NCBI GenBank assembly: GCA_034440615.1
Contig: JAOTOM010005100.1
Span: forward strand, 698,501 to 762,500
Reading direction: 5' to 3'
DNA length: 64,000 bases
From: Ashinkailepas kermadecensis
Taxonomy: Eukaryota > Arthropoda > Thecostraca > Neolepadidae
Part shown: piece by piece, positions 33,145 to 46,010 of the stretch
How the letters are laid out: the number at the start of each line of letters is the position of its first letter
How positions within the stretch are numbered: the first letter of the stretch is position 1
Translations under genes and position numbers: made by a program
The notes under the pieces: generated by a model
Told to the model about the DNA's origin: nothing
Database searches by the model: none
What the model saw: the letters and a program-made list of their open reading frames with translations, nothing else

Positions 33145-33406
33145 ATCACAATAGCACCAAACACAAATAGATATGCTCCTCCTATTACAATATTGTAATC
33201 ATTGTACACACATCGACGATTCCAGACCTTCAATCTTATTTCGATCTAGGAAGTTTCTGATACCGTACCGCAAGCCACGTCGAATGACACCCACTTTATA
33301 AAATGGAAAGCATATCGACCAAGCGCGATGACTTCGAAAAAAATAAAATTGATCTTTGGCCTTGAGGTTTAGCATTGGCGTGTCCTGGTTTGAAATGTTA
33401 CTCTTG

Positions 33407-34250
33407 GTTGGTTATTTGGGCTTAGGGGCGCATCGAATGCTTCGGTCATACAACGCCCATAACAATGTTGGATTGGCAGCTTTGGATGATTGGTGCCAAC
33501 AGTAGTGCACGAACATTCAGAATACGGGCAGATCATTCCGAACTTCTGGTGTTACTTGTCGGTGAGATGTGTAAATCGCTCTGAAGTCGACATCCGATAA
33601 AAAGCGAAAAAGTTGTCCCGAAGTTACCGCGCGCGAGTGGTCACCAAGGCAGTCGCGGAGTGACAGCGACTGCGCGGCTCCAAAAAAAGGCGTCTTCGGT
33701 CATCGGCGGGCAAAGGGCATGAGATCAAAACGTGACGCACTGACAGCGGTGCGCAACATCGACGGCAGCTTGGCCTGTCTTCCCCACAGAGCAGATGGTG
33801 GTGTGTTGGGTGAGTGTGTCCAAGCCGAAGGCGACAGAGCACGACCTCGTCACGTCTCGTCCTGCGTCCTGAGGAAGAGGCCCACTCTCCAAGACATAGT
33901 TTTATTGTTCGTAGTTTGTTGTCCAGCAAAGTATCCCAGTTGTGCTGCCATTTTTAAAGAACAAAGGTCATGATTGGACGGCGATATTCCCTCGCGGGGA
34001 GCGGCATAAATCGCAGGTATGGGGCATGGGCTGCACGTTTCGGAGCAGCATTCGCTGCCTCGTTTCCCACGATGCCGACATGGTTCGGAATTCAACAGAA
34101 GATAACAGACTTCCCAATATGTGCCAGCGATCTGAGACGCCGTAAGACGTCCTGTACAATGGGGTCAGGTGGGTTAAACTGCTTTAGCGCCCAAAGACTG
34201 CTGAGGGAATCGGTAAAAATGGCATGCGAGTCTTCCGTCCTACTTCAATA
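33407..34250 (-). pseudogene. I-superfamily LINE fragment C (RNase H and C-terminus)
   Basis: 5'-truncated copy of the family described at 37916. Frames read FTDSLSSLWALK, VGIVGNEAAN and RRDEVVLCRLRLGHTHPTH in order, with frameshifts, then a 3' UTR ending in the tail at 33407-33465. Its 5' end abuts the tail of the next copy. Confidence 0.8.
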
Positions 34251-34251
34251 G

Positions 34252-36936
34252 GTTGATTATTGGGGTTTAGGGGCACATCGACTGCAGAGGTCATGCAGCG
34301 CCCATAACATCGTCAATCATATCAAGTTGTAAAACCGAAACTGATCAAAACTGCTCAATGTGACACATTGTAAAATCCATTGTCATGACGTACAGCATAA
34401 CCATACTGGTTCTACCACATACCTGTCGTCGTATTAATGGTGCGTGTACACCACAGCAAACTTAACCTCTGCAAGGAAGCGGAATAGCTGTCCCGACTGT
34501 ATACAGGGGATTCATATCCTAATATCTCCCGTAGCGAGACTGTACTGCGCCCGAAGTAACGTCTTCGCTCAGGGGCTAGTCTTGGGCACGCAACCAAGAT
34601 GTGTTGTACAGATAGGAGAGCACGGCACCTTTGACACAACGGCTTTCCGTCACCGCTCAGAAGGTACCGGTGGGTGCCGTATGTATGGCCTATTCGCAAG
34701 CGGCATAATACCACCTCCCTGCGTCTAATGTTATGTGATGATGATGGTCACTCACCAAGACGATGCTTAACTCTCTTCAATTTATTATCAGTCATGGACT
34801 CCCAGCTGACCTCCCATTTCTTTATAACAGCACTCCTAATGTCTGGGAAAAAGTCCCTCGCAGGGAGGGGAAGACGTCGGGTGCGGGGACCTTGAGCGGC
34901 GCGCTTCGCTGCATCATCCGCAGCCTCATTTCCGCCGATTCCCACGTGGCTTGGGAGCCAACAGAATACTACTTTTTTACCTATCATGCTGAGCGACGTA
35001 ATCCTAGATAAAACGTCTTGTACTGCTGGGTTTTGTGGGAAAAAAACCCTCTTAGCGCCAATAGGCTGCTAAGCGAGTCGCTATATATCACATGCAGTGT
35101 ATCATGTCCAATCTCAATAAAACAGAGCTTTGTTGATTGCAACCAGCTCTGATGTGTAAACAGATGCATTTGCCGGAAGCGAAAACGTTCGAGTTGCAGT
35201 GTCTGTCACAAAGGCACAGCCAACACCGGCGCCCGTTTGTGAACCATCCGTATAGGTCGACATGTAGTTCCGGTATGAAGAAATCAATTTCAATGCTCTG
35301 AGCTTGAATTCTGCAGGAACGATATGATCTTTTCTCAGACATGTCAGCGATATATCAATGTCTGGAGAGACCAGCCTCCAGGGATGAGTTTTTAAATAAT
35401 TAACACGCATCTCTCCACTCATTCGTATGCTACTGTTCTCGAAAAGGGCGCGGATACTCACACAGAAAGGAATAGATGTCTCCTGTCGTCTCCCTCTGAA
35501 CAGAGCAAGGATACGTCGGGAAAACACGGACCGATATGTGGGGTATTCTGGGAACTGGCGCAGCTTGCATAACGCATACCAAGTAGTTCGCGACGCATAA
35601 CAAGACTTGGCTCGTTGTCTTCTACCAAAATACTCACCGCCGGTGACGTGCGAAATGCACCGGTAGCAATACGTAGCGATGTGTAGTGAATGGTGTCCAA
35701 CGTTCGCTTCGCTGTTGCACATGCACCGTCATATACGAAGCACGCATAGTCAAATTTAGAACGGATTAAAGATCGATATAAGAGTAGCAATGTGCGTCTG
35801 TCGGGACCACATGATGTACGTGAAGCCACCTTAAGAATATTCAGAGTTTTAAAACACTTGTCACGGAACATTTTAAAATGGTCCCGATATGTTAGGCGAG
35901 AGTCAAGGAGAACACCGAGAAACCTAACCACCGGTCTCGTAGGAATTTGCGACTTAAACAACATGATTTTCATGTTTTGACAGCCTTGACGCCGACAGAA
36001 ATTAGTGGCTACCGTCTTCCCTGTTGAAAAGCGGAAACCACTCATGTTTGCCCATCGCTCCAGGCGGGAGACGGCAAGCTGTAACTGTCTTTGTATTGCC
36101 GGTGCTGAGGTGCTCGACGTCCAAATAGCGAAATCGTCGGTAAAAAGCGATCTACAGATAGATGGTGGCAACGTACTGCCGATGTCATTAATACGGAGGG
36201 CAAACAGAGGCACGCTAAGCACGCCCCATTGACCTGCCGGAACCAGTCGGAAAACTGGTTGCCAATGCGGACTCGGAACCGACGATCTTTTAAGTAGTTT
36301 TGGAGGAAGAGAGCTAGCGGGCCACGGAGGCCGGATTCATGGACTTTTACAAGCATGCCATGACGCCATGCCGTGTAAAATGCACCCTGAATGTCGAAAA
36401 ACACAGCTCCAACATGTCGCTTCCTTATAAAAGCAACACGAATGTCGGTGTCAAGGGTGATAAGATGGGCGATTGTTCCGCGATTTTTCCTAAAAGCACA
36501 CTGAGAATTTGCTAAAAAGTGTCTGTCCTCCAGATGCCATGATAAGCGGACATTCACCATTTTCTCCATCAGCTCACATAGTGAGATGGTAACGAGATCG
36601 GACGATAGTGAAGTGGATCCTTTCCATCCTTCCCTGGTTTCAGAAGTGGAATAATAGTGGCCTCTCTCCAAGCTGCCGGAAAGCTTCCGCTTTTCCACAG
36701 CGAATTTAACGTGAAAAATAAAACGTCCTGGGCACATGGTGGCAAGGGACGCAGCACTTCATTATGTATTCCATCAGGACCCTCAGACACTTCCCGCAAA
36801 GAAAGTACTGCTGAAGCTAACTCTGCCTTTGCGAATGGCTCGTTATATACTAGCCGTTTTGACGTGGAAAAGTTCAGTCGGACTTTCTCGCTCTGCGTAC
36901 GATGACGCAAGAAATCCGGATGATCATTCCCGGATC
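34252..36936 (-). pseudogene. Older I-superfamily LINE copy D, main part
   Basis: Decayed RT and RNase H in several frames: KLSGSFPAAWREA-like start, RSLFTDDFAIW as RT active site (FTDD), LSSLLALRGF and VVFCWLPSHVGIGGNEAAD of RNase H, then the Cys/His-bearing C-terminus RCRALLSVQHILVACP and tail at 34252-34310. It continues, after two later insertions, at 37861-37915 and 47027-47230. Confidence 0.85.
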
Positions 36937-37860
36937 TCTCCAAGCTGCCGGAAAGCTTCCGCTTTTCCAGAGCGAATTTAACGTGAAAAATAAAAAAAAT
37001 GAAAAACAAAAAATAGTCCGAAAAATGGCAAATGAAAATTAATTTTGATAAGTGCAAAATCATGCATGTAGGTAGGCAGCATATCAAGGCTCCATACTTG
37101 ATGGGTGGCCAAGTACTATCTGTGACTCAGCAGGAGAAGGACTTAGGTGTTATTTTTAACACAAAATTGGGGGCATCAGAACAGACCAAAGAAGCCAGGA
37201 AGAAGGCACTAAGAATGCTTGGGGCAATAAATAGGAATGTATCATACAAAAGTGAGAAAGTCATCAGGAAGCTTTATTGTGCATATGTCAGGCCACATCT
37301 GGAATATTGTGTCCAAGCTTGGTCCCCTAGTTATGAAAAAGATTGTTGGCTTTTAGAGAGAGTACAAAAGAGGGCAACAAAAAAGGTGAATGGTATGGGC
37401 AACCTGGCATATGAGGAAAGATTGAAGAAATTGAATATGTTTTCACTTAGATATAGAAGGCTGAGAGGAGATCTCATCGAGGTCTTTAAATTTGTTCATG
37501 GTCAGGAACAGGGTTATCTCAGGGAACTGTTTGAATTTAACAGAAATGATGCAATTAGAGGTCATCAATTCAAAATTAAAGTCAATCACAGCAGGACAAG
37601 GTTAAGACAGTCCTTCTTCACCAACAGGGTAGTAGAACACTGGAACCAGCTGCCAGAAACCATTGTCAGTAGCAACACACTGAACATCTTTAAGAACAGC
37701 ATAGACAATCATTATAAGAATAGGGGGCTTGTTTTTCTGTATTCCAGGGAGAGTTGATCAACACATTTGATGGACAACTGGTTCAGTGTACAGAGTGCAA
37801 CCAAGAAGGGCCCTTGTGGCTCATAGTTGCACTGATCTTTCATGTCTTTACGTCTTTATC
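36937..37860 (+). mobile_element. CR1-like LINE fragment E inserted in copy D
   Basis: A plus-strand, 5'-truncated LINE starting about 37017 and ending in a CTTTACGTCTTTATC tail. Its left side carries a 55-60 bp copy of nearby LINE D sequence (36661-36720) before genuine element sequence. CpG-poor relative to neighbours. Confidence 0.75.
37032..37757 (+). pseudogene. C-terminal reverse transcriptase part of element E
   Basis: Open for 241 codons. Motifs typical of CR1/L2-type RT C-termini: FDKCKIMHVG, EKDLGVIFN, RPHLEYCVQAWSP, RRLRGDLIEVFKFVHG. It lacks the catalytic RT motifs, so it cannot act alone. The intact frame suggests a fairly young insertion. Confidence 0.85.
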
Positions 37861-37915
37861 TGCTGCGTTGGTATAACGTGCGGCCAAGTACACTCGCGAC
37901 CTAAGATGGATGCAG
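37861..37915 (-). pseudogene. Sliver of older LINE copy D between two insertions
   Basis: Continues the translation of the 47027-47230 piece (VLGRTLYQRSR aligned to VLSERCR of the full-length copy) and leads on to the 36936 piece. This shows that one older copy was interrupted. The 14-bp site duplicated by the full-length element lies at 37902-37915. Confidence 0.75.
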
Positions 37916-38040
37916 TTGGTTGGTTATTAGGGTTTTAGGGCGCATCAACTGCATTGGTTATACAGCGCCCATAACACAACTATTTAAACTGTGTTAATCC
38001 TAAACAATCGTAGTGTGCTAGCTTGCTCCCGTGCCAGGGA

Positions 38041-38284
38041 TTACACCGGAGAATATATAGAATTAAAGTTTACTTTCAAAAGAAAGTGGAACAATTGACC
38101 AGAATTGATCGCGACCGATTCATCCCCCAGAACATCACGAATTGACAGTGGCTGCGATAGCCCAAAGTAGTGCTTGTAAACATCAGAAAGCTGAGGGCAT
38201 GAGGTTAGGATGTGACGCACTGAAAGGCGTCCTTGGCATCTCGCGCACATGGGCGCATCATCACCACAAAGAATATATCTGTGC
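38041..38284 (-). pseudogene. Element A ORF2 C-terminus beyond the nested insertion
   Basis: Resumes in frame with HRYILCGDDAPMCARC and RLSVRHILTSCP, the Cys-Cys-His-Cys C-terminal module of the family, and stops at 38041. The 3' UTR and tail lie at 37916-38040. Confidence 0.88.
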
Positions 38285-40688
38285 AATGTAATGTAATGTA
38301 TTTCGGATCCTCCCGAGCAGGGTTTTTCAGTTTCCGTCACAGAAGTGCACTAATGTGCAGCACAAACCATCATCACGAGCATACACGATAACAACGAGTG
38401 GCATCACAGTGCTGATGTTAGCGATGTTCCGGAGGCCGGAGGTTAGAGCCCGGACATGCGCAGCATGGCCGAAAGCCTCCGTTTGAAAACATTGTAGCCA
38501 CCTGAGTTCCTCACATCTGGAGGCAGATTGTTCCACGTCCGGCAAGCTCTTGGTATGAAGGAGCGGCGCGCGAATTCTGTGCGGCATCGTGGTACCTGGA
38601 GCTCACCGTTAGCCGTGGCCCTGGTGCTCCGTTGCGACACAGTTGAGCGACAGTTTAGTTGACCGCGAATGAGTCCTGGGCCAGTGAACTCGTTCATAAT
38701 TTTGAAAACTGAGTGAGCATCTGCCTCGGATATGAAATCCTCGAATTTGAACCATCCTAGTTATTTCAACGTGGGCGACACATGATCCCGGTAGTGCAAG
38801 CCGGCGACAATCCTTGCACCAAAGTTGATGCATTTTTGAATGCGTCGTTTCTGGGCTCTGCTATAGCTTCCCCAGACAGACACACAGTATCTTATGTGGG
38901 GGAATACGAGTGCCTCAATTAGCACCCATCTCGTAATGTGAGAAAACTTATGACGCAGTCTAGCGAGTCCAATGAGTATGCAGTTACACAGACGCACAAC
39001 AGTAGATACATGCGCATCCCAGGACAGGTGTGAGTCAATTTTCACGCCAAGTAATTTCACAGACTTCGTGGGTACTATTTCCAACTGGCCCAGACGAACA
39101 GATAATTTCACAGGTGTATGATGTCTAGAAGATTGGAGAACAACCATCTCAGTTTTGGAGGGATTTACTTTTAGTCGATTCTGGATGAACCAGTTAAAGG
39201 CGACTGACAGTGATTTATTCAATCGTTGGCTAATGGCTGTGATTTCGTTTCGCTTCCCTGAGTCGAGGAACTGGACATCATCGGCATACATAACAATCTT
39301 GCCGAGTGGGATATGCTGTGGGAGGTCATTGGAGAATATTAGGAACATAACCGGGCCCAAGATCGAGCCCTGCACCACACCATGTGTTACCGACAGAGGG
39401 CTAGAATCCTTCACTGTTTGCGAATGGCCCTCAAGCCACGCTCGGAACCATTCGGAGTTGACGCCGTACCATCCGAGCTTGTCCATGAGGCGACTATGCT
39501 CCACGCTGTCGAACGCCTTTGAGGTGTCAGCTGTAACCAGTGGAGTGATCTCGCCTTGGTCGATTTTGAGGGTAGCGTGGATGGCCGTGTCTAGCAGAGC
39601 CATCTCGATAGACAGGCCGGGCCGGAAACCGTACTGTTCTGGGCACAGTAGATGATGACTAGTCAGATAGTCTATCAGTTGTGTACACACGACACGCTCG
39701 CAGAGTTTTTCGACCACTGGCAATATCGATATTGGCCTGTAGTTGTGTGGGTCGTTTGCGTTACCACTTTTGTGCAGGGATATTACCATCGCCGTTTTCC
39801 ATGACGGTGGCAGTTCACAGCTTGTGATGCATGAGTTGATAATGTTTAACAGATGCGGACCCACCACGCTAAACGTCATCTTGAGCATCTGGATGGTGAT
39901 GCCATCAGCTCCGGACGCTCGTGAGCCACCCATGCGCTGCAACGCTTTTGACAGCTCTGGCATCGTCACAGGATACGGTGTGAATGCGCCGCTACAGACA
40001 CGTGGGGGTCTTGGCCAGAGGGGCTCTCCGGGCGGCGCCATCGCTAGATCAGCAGCTACCGCGGCACCGACGCCGGTGAAATGCCGGTTGAGCCGTTCAT
40101 GCCAATCAGGCGGTTGAATGGTTGTGCCAGGCTCTTTTATCGTTGACTTGCTGGAGGCAATAATGAACTTGCGGATGTTCTTCCACGGTGTGCGGGTACC
40201 AGCAGTATGAAAGTATTCTGCGCATGCGTGTTGAGCCGTTCGGAGTGCGCCCTTGTGCTCACGGTAATTCCGCTGGGCTTCTTCGCTTCGTGCTGCATCT
40301 CTGTGCTCGCGCGCCTGTTTCAGTGCTGCCCTTGCTGTATGAACGTTATCATGCTGCAACCAAGGCGGCGACCGGTGCTTCAGCTTGATTTGACGAAGGG
40401 GCATGTGATGATCGATTATTGGCTGCCATGCAGCCATCCATGCGTCCCATTTGTCGGAGGTGGTGGTCGCTTGATAAACGGCGGACCAGTCGGCCAACAG
40501 CATATCTAGGCACAAAGCATTTTGATCTAAGCGTCTTGTCGATCGGATGGTAATGACGGTGGGCTGAGGGCGACGCCTGTCAATTGTGATAGATCCAGCA
40601 ATGATGTCGTGGTCGCTGAAATCTGTGTGAATGACTCGAACTTCTGTGGTCAGGTCAGATCGATTTGTAATGAGATGATCGAGAAGAT
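38285..40688 (-). mobile_element. Second LINE (element B), CR1/Jockey-like, nested in element A
   Basis: 5'-truncated within its endonuclease domain. Flanked by a 4-bp duplication GTGC (38281-38284 and 40689-40692, plus strand). The 3' end is a short ACATT microsatellite on the minus strand, as in CR1-type LINEs. Removing it with one GTGC copy restores the ORF2 frame of element A. Confidence 0.88.
38443..40688 (-). pseudogene. Element B endonuclease end, RT and C-terminus
   Basis: Long open frame to 38761 reading LLDHLITNRSDL, FSDHDI (endonuclease end), RPISILPVVEKL, QGSILGPVMFL and VMYADDVQFL (RT active site YADD). After a frameshift it continues to ACRTWNNLPPDVRN and a stop at 38443, the usual RT C-terminus of CR1/Jockey-group LINEs. 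No RNase H. Confidence 0.85.
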
Positions 40689-43600
40689 GTGCGTTGCGTA
40701 CGTGTGGCCAATGCGTAAGCGGCACAGTGTCACCTCGTCTCGCCTAATCCTACGCGAGCACGAGGACCACTGGCCGATGCTAGGCTTAATTGTCCTAAGC
40801 TTGTTTTCACCGACCGCGTCCCAAAGCACCTGCCACTCACGAAAAACATAATCTTTGATGACGGGATATATATCTCTAGCAGGAATGGGCATATAACGTG
40901 TACATGGTTTCTGTGCTGCTCGCTTTGCAGCCGCGCCAGCGGCCTCATTCCCGAATATACCGACGTGGCTTGGAATCCAGCACATAACCACAGTCTTACC
41001 CTCTACACGTAGTGACGTCAACCGTAAAACTATTTCCTGGACAATGGAGTGTGATGACTTAAAAGCTTTCAGTGCCAAAAGACTACTGAGACTATCTGTT
41101 AGGATGAGGTGTAATGTTTCATCAGATACTTGTATAAAACACAAAGCTTTGTTAATGGCTATTAACTCGGATGTGAAGACTGATGCCTGCACAGGTAGCG
41201 TAAAAGATCGTGTGGCGGAGCCGCTAACAAACGCCGAGCCAACACCAGTTTCAATCTTTGAACCGTCCGTGTATGTTGTCTTGTAGCCGACGTAGGACGC
41301 AATGAGGTCCAGAGCTTTAATTCGGAACTCCTGAGGTAGGGTATTATGTTTGTAGTTTTCGCTCAGGGTAACATCAATTGTCGGTGACAGTAACTCCCAG
41401 GGAGGAGTATCCAGAGCGCTTGGTTTTATCACGTCACGGAAAGTGATTCCACTCCGATACAGTGCATTATAGAGCCTGACACGGAAAGGTACCGAACGCT
41501 GATTAGATAATCCATGGAATAAGTTCACAATGCGTGACGAAAACACCCGATCATGTGTGGGATGGTCTAGAAATTGTGAGAGCTTGCACGCGTATCTCAT
41601 TCCAAGCATGAGACGCCGCAAGGCAAGGGGTGGCTCATGAGCTTCAACCAGAAGGCTTACCGTGGGGGACGTTCGAAATGCACCAGTGGCAATTCGCAAG
41701 GCTGCGTTGTGCACAACATCCAACGTTCGCTTATCAGACGTACAAGCTGAATCGTAAACGAAGCTGCCATAGTCAAGTTTGGAGCGGATTAGTGATCTGT
41801 ATAAAAGCAGTAATGTCTTACGGTCTGCACCATACGACGTTTTTGCCACACACTTCAGGATGTCCAATGCCTTAAAACATCTATCTCTAAGAATTCTAAG
41901 GTGTTCCCGATATGTCAGCCGATTGTCAAAGTGTACTCCCAAAAACTTCCCACAGCGCACGGTAGCGATCCCTGTGCCAAACATTTTCACTGAAAAATCG
42001 GGGCATGGCCGACGTTGGCGACAAAAATGAATACCTACAGTCTTAGACTCAGAAAACATAAGTCCATTGGTAAAACTCCACCTTTCAAGGCGACTCACTG
42101 CCAGTTGCAGCTGCCGCTCCACAGAACGAGTACTAGCGCCACAGCACCAAATCGCAAGATCATCAACAAAGAGGGACCGACCGATAGAATGCGGTAGACA
42201 GTTTACAATATCGTTTATCATTATAGCAAACAAAGCGACACTTAGAACGCTGCCCTGAGGTATTCCTTTTTCTTGTAGAAAACGTCGGGAAAGGCAGCTA
42301 CCAATTATAACCTGGAAAAACCGATCACATAGAAAATTGTTGATAAAGATAGCCATAGCACCCCGAATCCCGTAATTAAACACTTTCTTCAGGATACCAT
42401 ACAGTCATGTAGTATCATAGGCTTTCTCTATGTCGAAAAAGATGGCCCCAACATGTCGTTTCTCCTTAAAGCTAACACGTACGGTAGTGTCGTTAGCTAA
42501 AATGTGATCTACTGTACTGCGATACTTCCTAAAACCACACTGGGCGTTACATAAAATGTTATTTGTTTCTAGGAACCATGCCAGTCTGACATTGACCAGC
42601 TTCTCCAAAAGCTTACATAATGATGATGTGAGTGAAATAGGTCTATAACTATGTGGATCATATGCACTCTTTCCCGGTTTAAGCAGAGGCACCACAATGG
42701 CCTCCCGCCAGGAATCTCGAAAGTTGCCGCTACGCCAAAGTCTATTAAATACACACAAAAGTTCATGGACGGCATTAACTGGCAGGTGCTTCAGCATACT
42801 ATTATGGACACCGTCCAGTCCTTCTGACACGTTCTGCAGGGGGTCTATGGCCGATGTTAGTTCGGCTAATGTAAAAGATTCGTTATAATTTAGTTGAACG
42901 GAGGTGGAAAAGTCTATAGATGTTTCCTCGCAACAGCGTCTGCGACGGAGGAATTGTGCGTCCAGGTCGTTCACGCGACATCTTTCCGACAACACTTCAC
43001 CAATCTCGTCAGCCACCTCGGCAGGGCGCATAATCCGTCGTCCAGCAACATCCAACACAGGGAGTGGCAACGACTCATAGTTGCCTGAAATACGTTTCAC
43101 ACGTGACCACACTTGTGATATTGGCGAAAAACGGGACAGTTTACTCACATACTCTCTCCAGGAGACTCGCTTGGCCTCCCGGATGGTGCGACGCACGAGG
43201 ACTCGTGCTCGTCTAAATGCTGCAAGGTTCGCGGTTGTGCTCTTCTTATCGAAGGCCCTGAAGGCTCGCCTACGTGTCCGTATAGCGTCGCGACAAGCGT
43301 CCGTCCACCACGGGACTGGGGTGCGATGAGGAGTGCCAGTGTTGCGCGGAACAGTTCCTGTTGCGGATTGTAGAACGTTAGATGTGAATTCTTCGACAGT
43401 TGGAGGAGATAATGCACAGTCCACATCGACAAGGGTCTCCATTGTATCTGCAAACTGTGTCCAATCCGCTTTCCGGAGATTCCAACGCTGAGGTCTAGAA
43501 GCAAGAACCGACCCATCACGATAATATAGCCACACAGGAAAATGGTCGCTGCCGAGAGGATCGGTGTGTACCGACCACGCAAATGAATCTACTAGTTGCG

Positions 43601-44177
43601 GGCTTGCAAGGCTCAGGTCTAGTGCCGATGAGTGACCCGAGGGAAGAGTGAAGTGGGTATGTGCACCTGTGTTTAACAAACATATAGCTTCGTTTAATAG
43701 TAGTGAGTGTAAAGCCTGCCCGCGGGCGTTAACACTATCACATCCCCAGACGGTGTGATGAGCGTTAAAATCTCCTAAAATCAAAAATGGTTGTGGGAGC
43801 TCGGATATCAGATGCAACACTTCCGAAGCCGGAAATGCAGTCCCAGGAGGTAGATACAGTGAACAGATTGACACAGGCCTACGGTTGAGGTGGATACGTG
43901 CGGCGACAGCCTGCAAGGTTGTACGCAAAACTAGCTGCTGCGCAGGTACGCTACAGTGTACCGCCAGCAACACACCTCCATGTGCTACGGTGTCGGTTGG
44001 CATGTCCTTGCGCAATGATTGGTAATTCTTGACTGTGTAATTATAGTTTCCTGTAAGCTTCGTTTCCTGTAGACACACCGCAATCGGACAGTGTTGTCGG
44101 AGCACCACCTGTAAGTCCTGGGCAGTGGATCGTATCCCCCTACAATTCCACTGTAATATTTTGTTTAAGACACCCAT
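40689..44177 (-). pseudogene. Element A ORF2: endonuclease, RT and RNase H (one opal codon)
   Basis: Starts MGVLNKILQWNCRG. APE endonuclease motifs QETKL, LGDFNAHH and SDHFP are present. RT motifs run to FVDDLAIW as active site. RNase H shows TDGSK, SELIAI, TDSLSS and WIPSHVGIFGNEA (D-E-D-H set). A single in-frame TGA at 42405 breaks it after AYDTT, where relatives would have Trp; the same frame continues. Element B interrupts it after GHTYATH, and the frame resumes at 38280. Joined length is 1243 codons with the stop. Confidence 0.9.
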
Positions 44178-44292
44178 TCAAGGGATTAAAAGGTGCTTAA
44201 AACAAAATGAGAAAATATCGCAGATGATCACATATCAACATTTTAACGGGGTCCATTGTCAAATCAGGAAGCAGTCTCATTGGAGATAAGAC

Positions 44293-45885
44293 TCACACGT
44301 CAAATATATAAAGGTGAAAGTTATGAGCTAAAAAAATGGGAAACGAAGCCGGGTTAGGTTTCCCTGTCCCTGCCTTCATATCCGGAGGTAACCCGTGAGC
44401 ATCTTGTCGACTCAGCCCAAGGGACTGAGTCCTTATGCGGGAACGTGGTGATCCCTCCTCTGGTGGAGAGCTCAATGATGGCAGGCATCGCTTCTGGGGA
44501 CCCAGCCGGGGTGGCGGTGGGTGAGGGCCCATCTCATTTGCAGATGGAGCCGGTCCCTCCACTCGCCGTCGTGGCAATGGGGTGTCCGGCCTCCGTAGTG
44601 GAGCCTTCTCAGCTCCCTGGTGGCTCTTTTCGCGGGCCCTCTCCATCTGAGTGAGTCGCGCTCGTTTTTCCTCGCGGGCGCGTCTCTCGGCTTCCTGGTA
44701 ATGCAAGCTGATATCGGGAATTTTTACTGGTCGTCTGTATCCAGGTGGCGATGTAGGTGCGGAAGTGCGAAGCGATGGTGGGGGTGAGGCCTGGCTCACG
44801 GGAAGGGGAGAAGGTTCGGGTAGGGAGGAAGTGGAGAGGAGGGATTTGGGGGTGGTGCTGGGGAATGTGGGAGACGAGGTAGGTGGGGAGGGGATGGGAT
44901 TGAGTGGGAAGGACCGAGGAGGCCTCTTTCCCCGTTGAACAAGCGTCCACGCCCCACCCTCGGGCGTTGATCTGGTGGGGCTTCTAATGGGGGGAACGGT
45001 GTCACTCGTGGAAGGTGGGACGCCAGTAGTATCGGCGTCGTTTTGGGTTGGCTGGCTCTTCCTCACTTGCAACATAGGAGGCACTCCAAAAGAGCGCAGA
45101 AGAACTGTCAGTTGGGCCATCAGCTCAGAGGCTCTGTCGGGCTGTGTGTGCTGTGGAGTAGTCATGCTTTTCACTTTTAACGCGTATGATATTCTAGGAT
45201 GAGAATGTTCATATTGATCCCTTGCCTCTCGAAACGTTATTTTTTGTGTGTGCTTGATATAAATTATCTCCTTCTCTCTGATGTATTTCGGGCAGGTTCG
45301 GTCGTAAGAAGTGTGGAGGTCCTGCCCCACGCCACAGTTCGCACAGAAGGGGGTTTCGAGGGTGCAGTTTTCGCCATCATGTTCCTGGGAGGCGCACCTC
45401 CCACACACAGGGCGATTCCGGCAGTATTTGTTGGTATGTCCGAACCTCTGACACTTAAAACATCCCATCGGATTGGGGAGAAAAACACGGACCTTCACTC
45501 GGACGTAGCCCACACGTATTTCGGAGGGAATATCAGTGGTATTGAATGTTAATATGACGTTGTTTGTTGTAATAAGTTCCGAGCCTCTCCTCACCTTCAT
45601 TTTTCTTGCCTCAGTCACACCAAACTCTGACAATCCGTCCACGATCTCCTCCTCCGGCACATCTCTCAGGTCAAAACAGTTGATAAGGCCTCGCGAAGTA
45701 TTTTTTGTCTTGTGCGGTTCTACGGTGATTTCAATGTTCTCTTCGACCCTACTCTGATTTTTCCGGATACTGAATCTAAACTCAGATAATTTCAATGCCG
45801 TCTCAGCCTCCTCTGCCCGTGCAAATTCCACCTCCAAGGCACCATCGCTCAGGGGTCCATCAGCCGTGGCGCCGCCAAGCGGCAA
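44293..45885 (-). CDS. Element A ORF1: gag-like nucleic-acid binding protein
   Basis: About 530 codons, open throughout. An RRM-like gag region precedes three CCHC-type knuckles at about residues 140-200 (CFKCQRFGHTNKYC, CGRCASQEHDGENC, CANCGVGQ), then a Pro/Ser/Arg-rich basic tail. It would coat the element RNA. The true start is uncertain: a stop lies four codons upstream of the first conserved residues and no good ATG is in frame there, so the N-terminus may be damaged or shifted. Confidence 0.85.
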   Translation of the reverse strand: MPLGGATADGPLSDGALEVEFARAEEAETALKLSEFRFSIRKNQSRVEENIEITVEPHKTKNTSRGLINCFDLRDVPEEEIVDGLSEFGVTEARKMKVRRGSELITTNNVILTFNTTDIPSEIRVGYVRVKVRVFLPNPMGCFKCQRFGHTNKYCRNRPVCGRCASQEHDGENCTLETPFCANCGVGQDLHTSYDRTCPKYIREKEIIYIKHTQKITFREARDQYEHSHPRISYALKVKSMTTPQHTQPDRASELMAQLTVLLRSFGVPPMLQVRKSQPTQNDADTTGVPPSTSDTVPPIRSPTRSTPEGGAWTLVQRGKRPPRSFPLNPIPSPPTSSPTFPSTTPKSLLSTSSLPEPSPLPVSQASPPPSLRTSAPTSPPGYRRPVKIPDISLHYQEAERRAREEKRARLTQMERAREKSHQGAEKAPLRRPDTPLPRRRVEGPAPSANEMGPHPPPPRLGPQKRCLPSLSSPPEEGSPRSRIRTQSLGLSRQDAHGLPPDMKAGTGKPNPASFPIFLAHNFHLYIFDV

Positions 45886-46010
45886 AACCGTGAACTAGCC
45901 TGGAGGGCAGAATGCATTGAGGGCTATGGGGAAAAACCACGTTAAGCCCAATATCTCATGAAGTATTTGGGGTAGCGCAGAACTAATGGCAGATTTGGAA
46001 AGGGCTTTAC

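Noticed and set aside
32760..33233. Minus-strand 157-codon frame as a gene
   Set aside because: It crosses a hAT-type MITE with its target duplication and shows no conserved domain.
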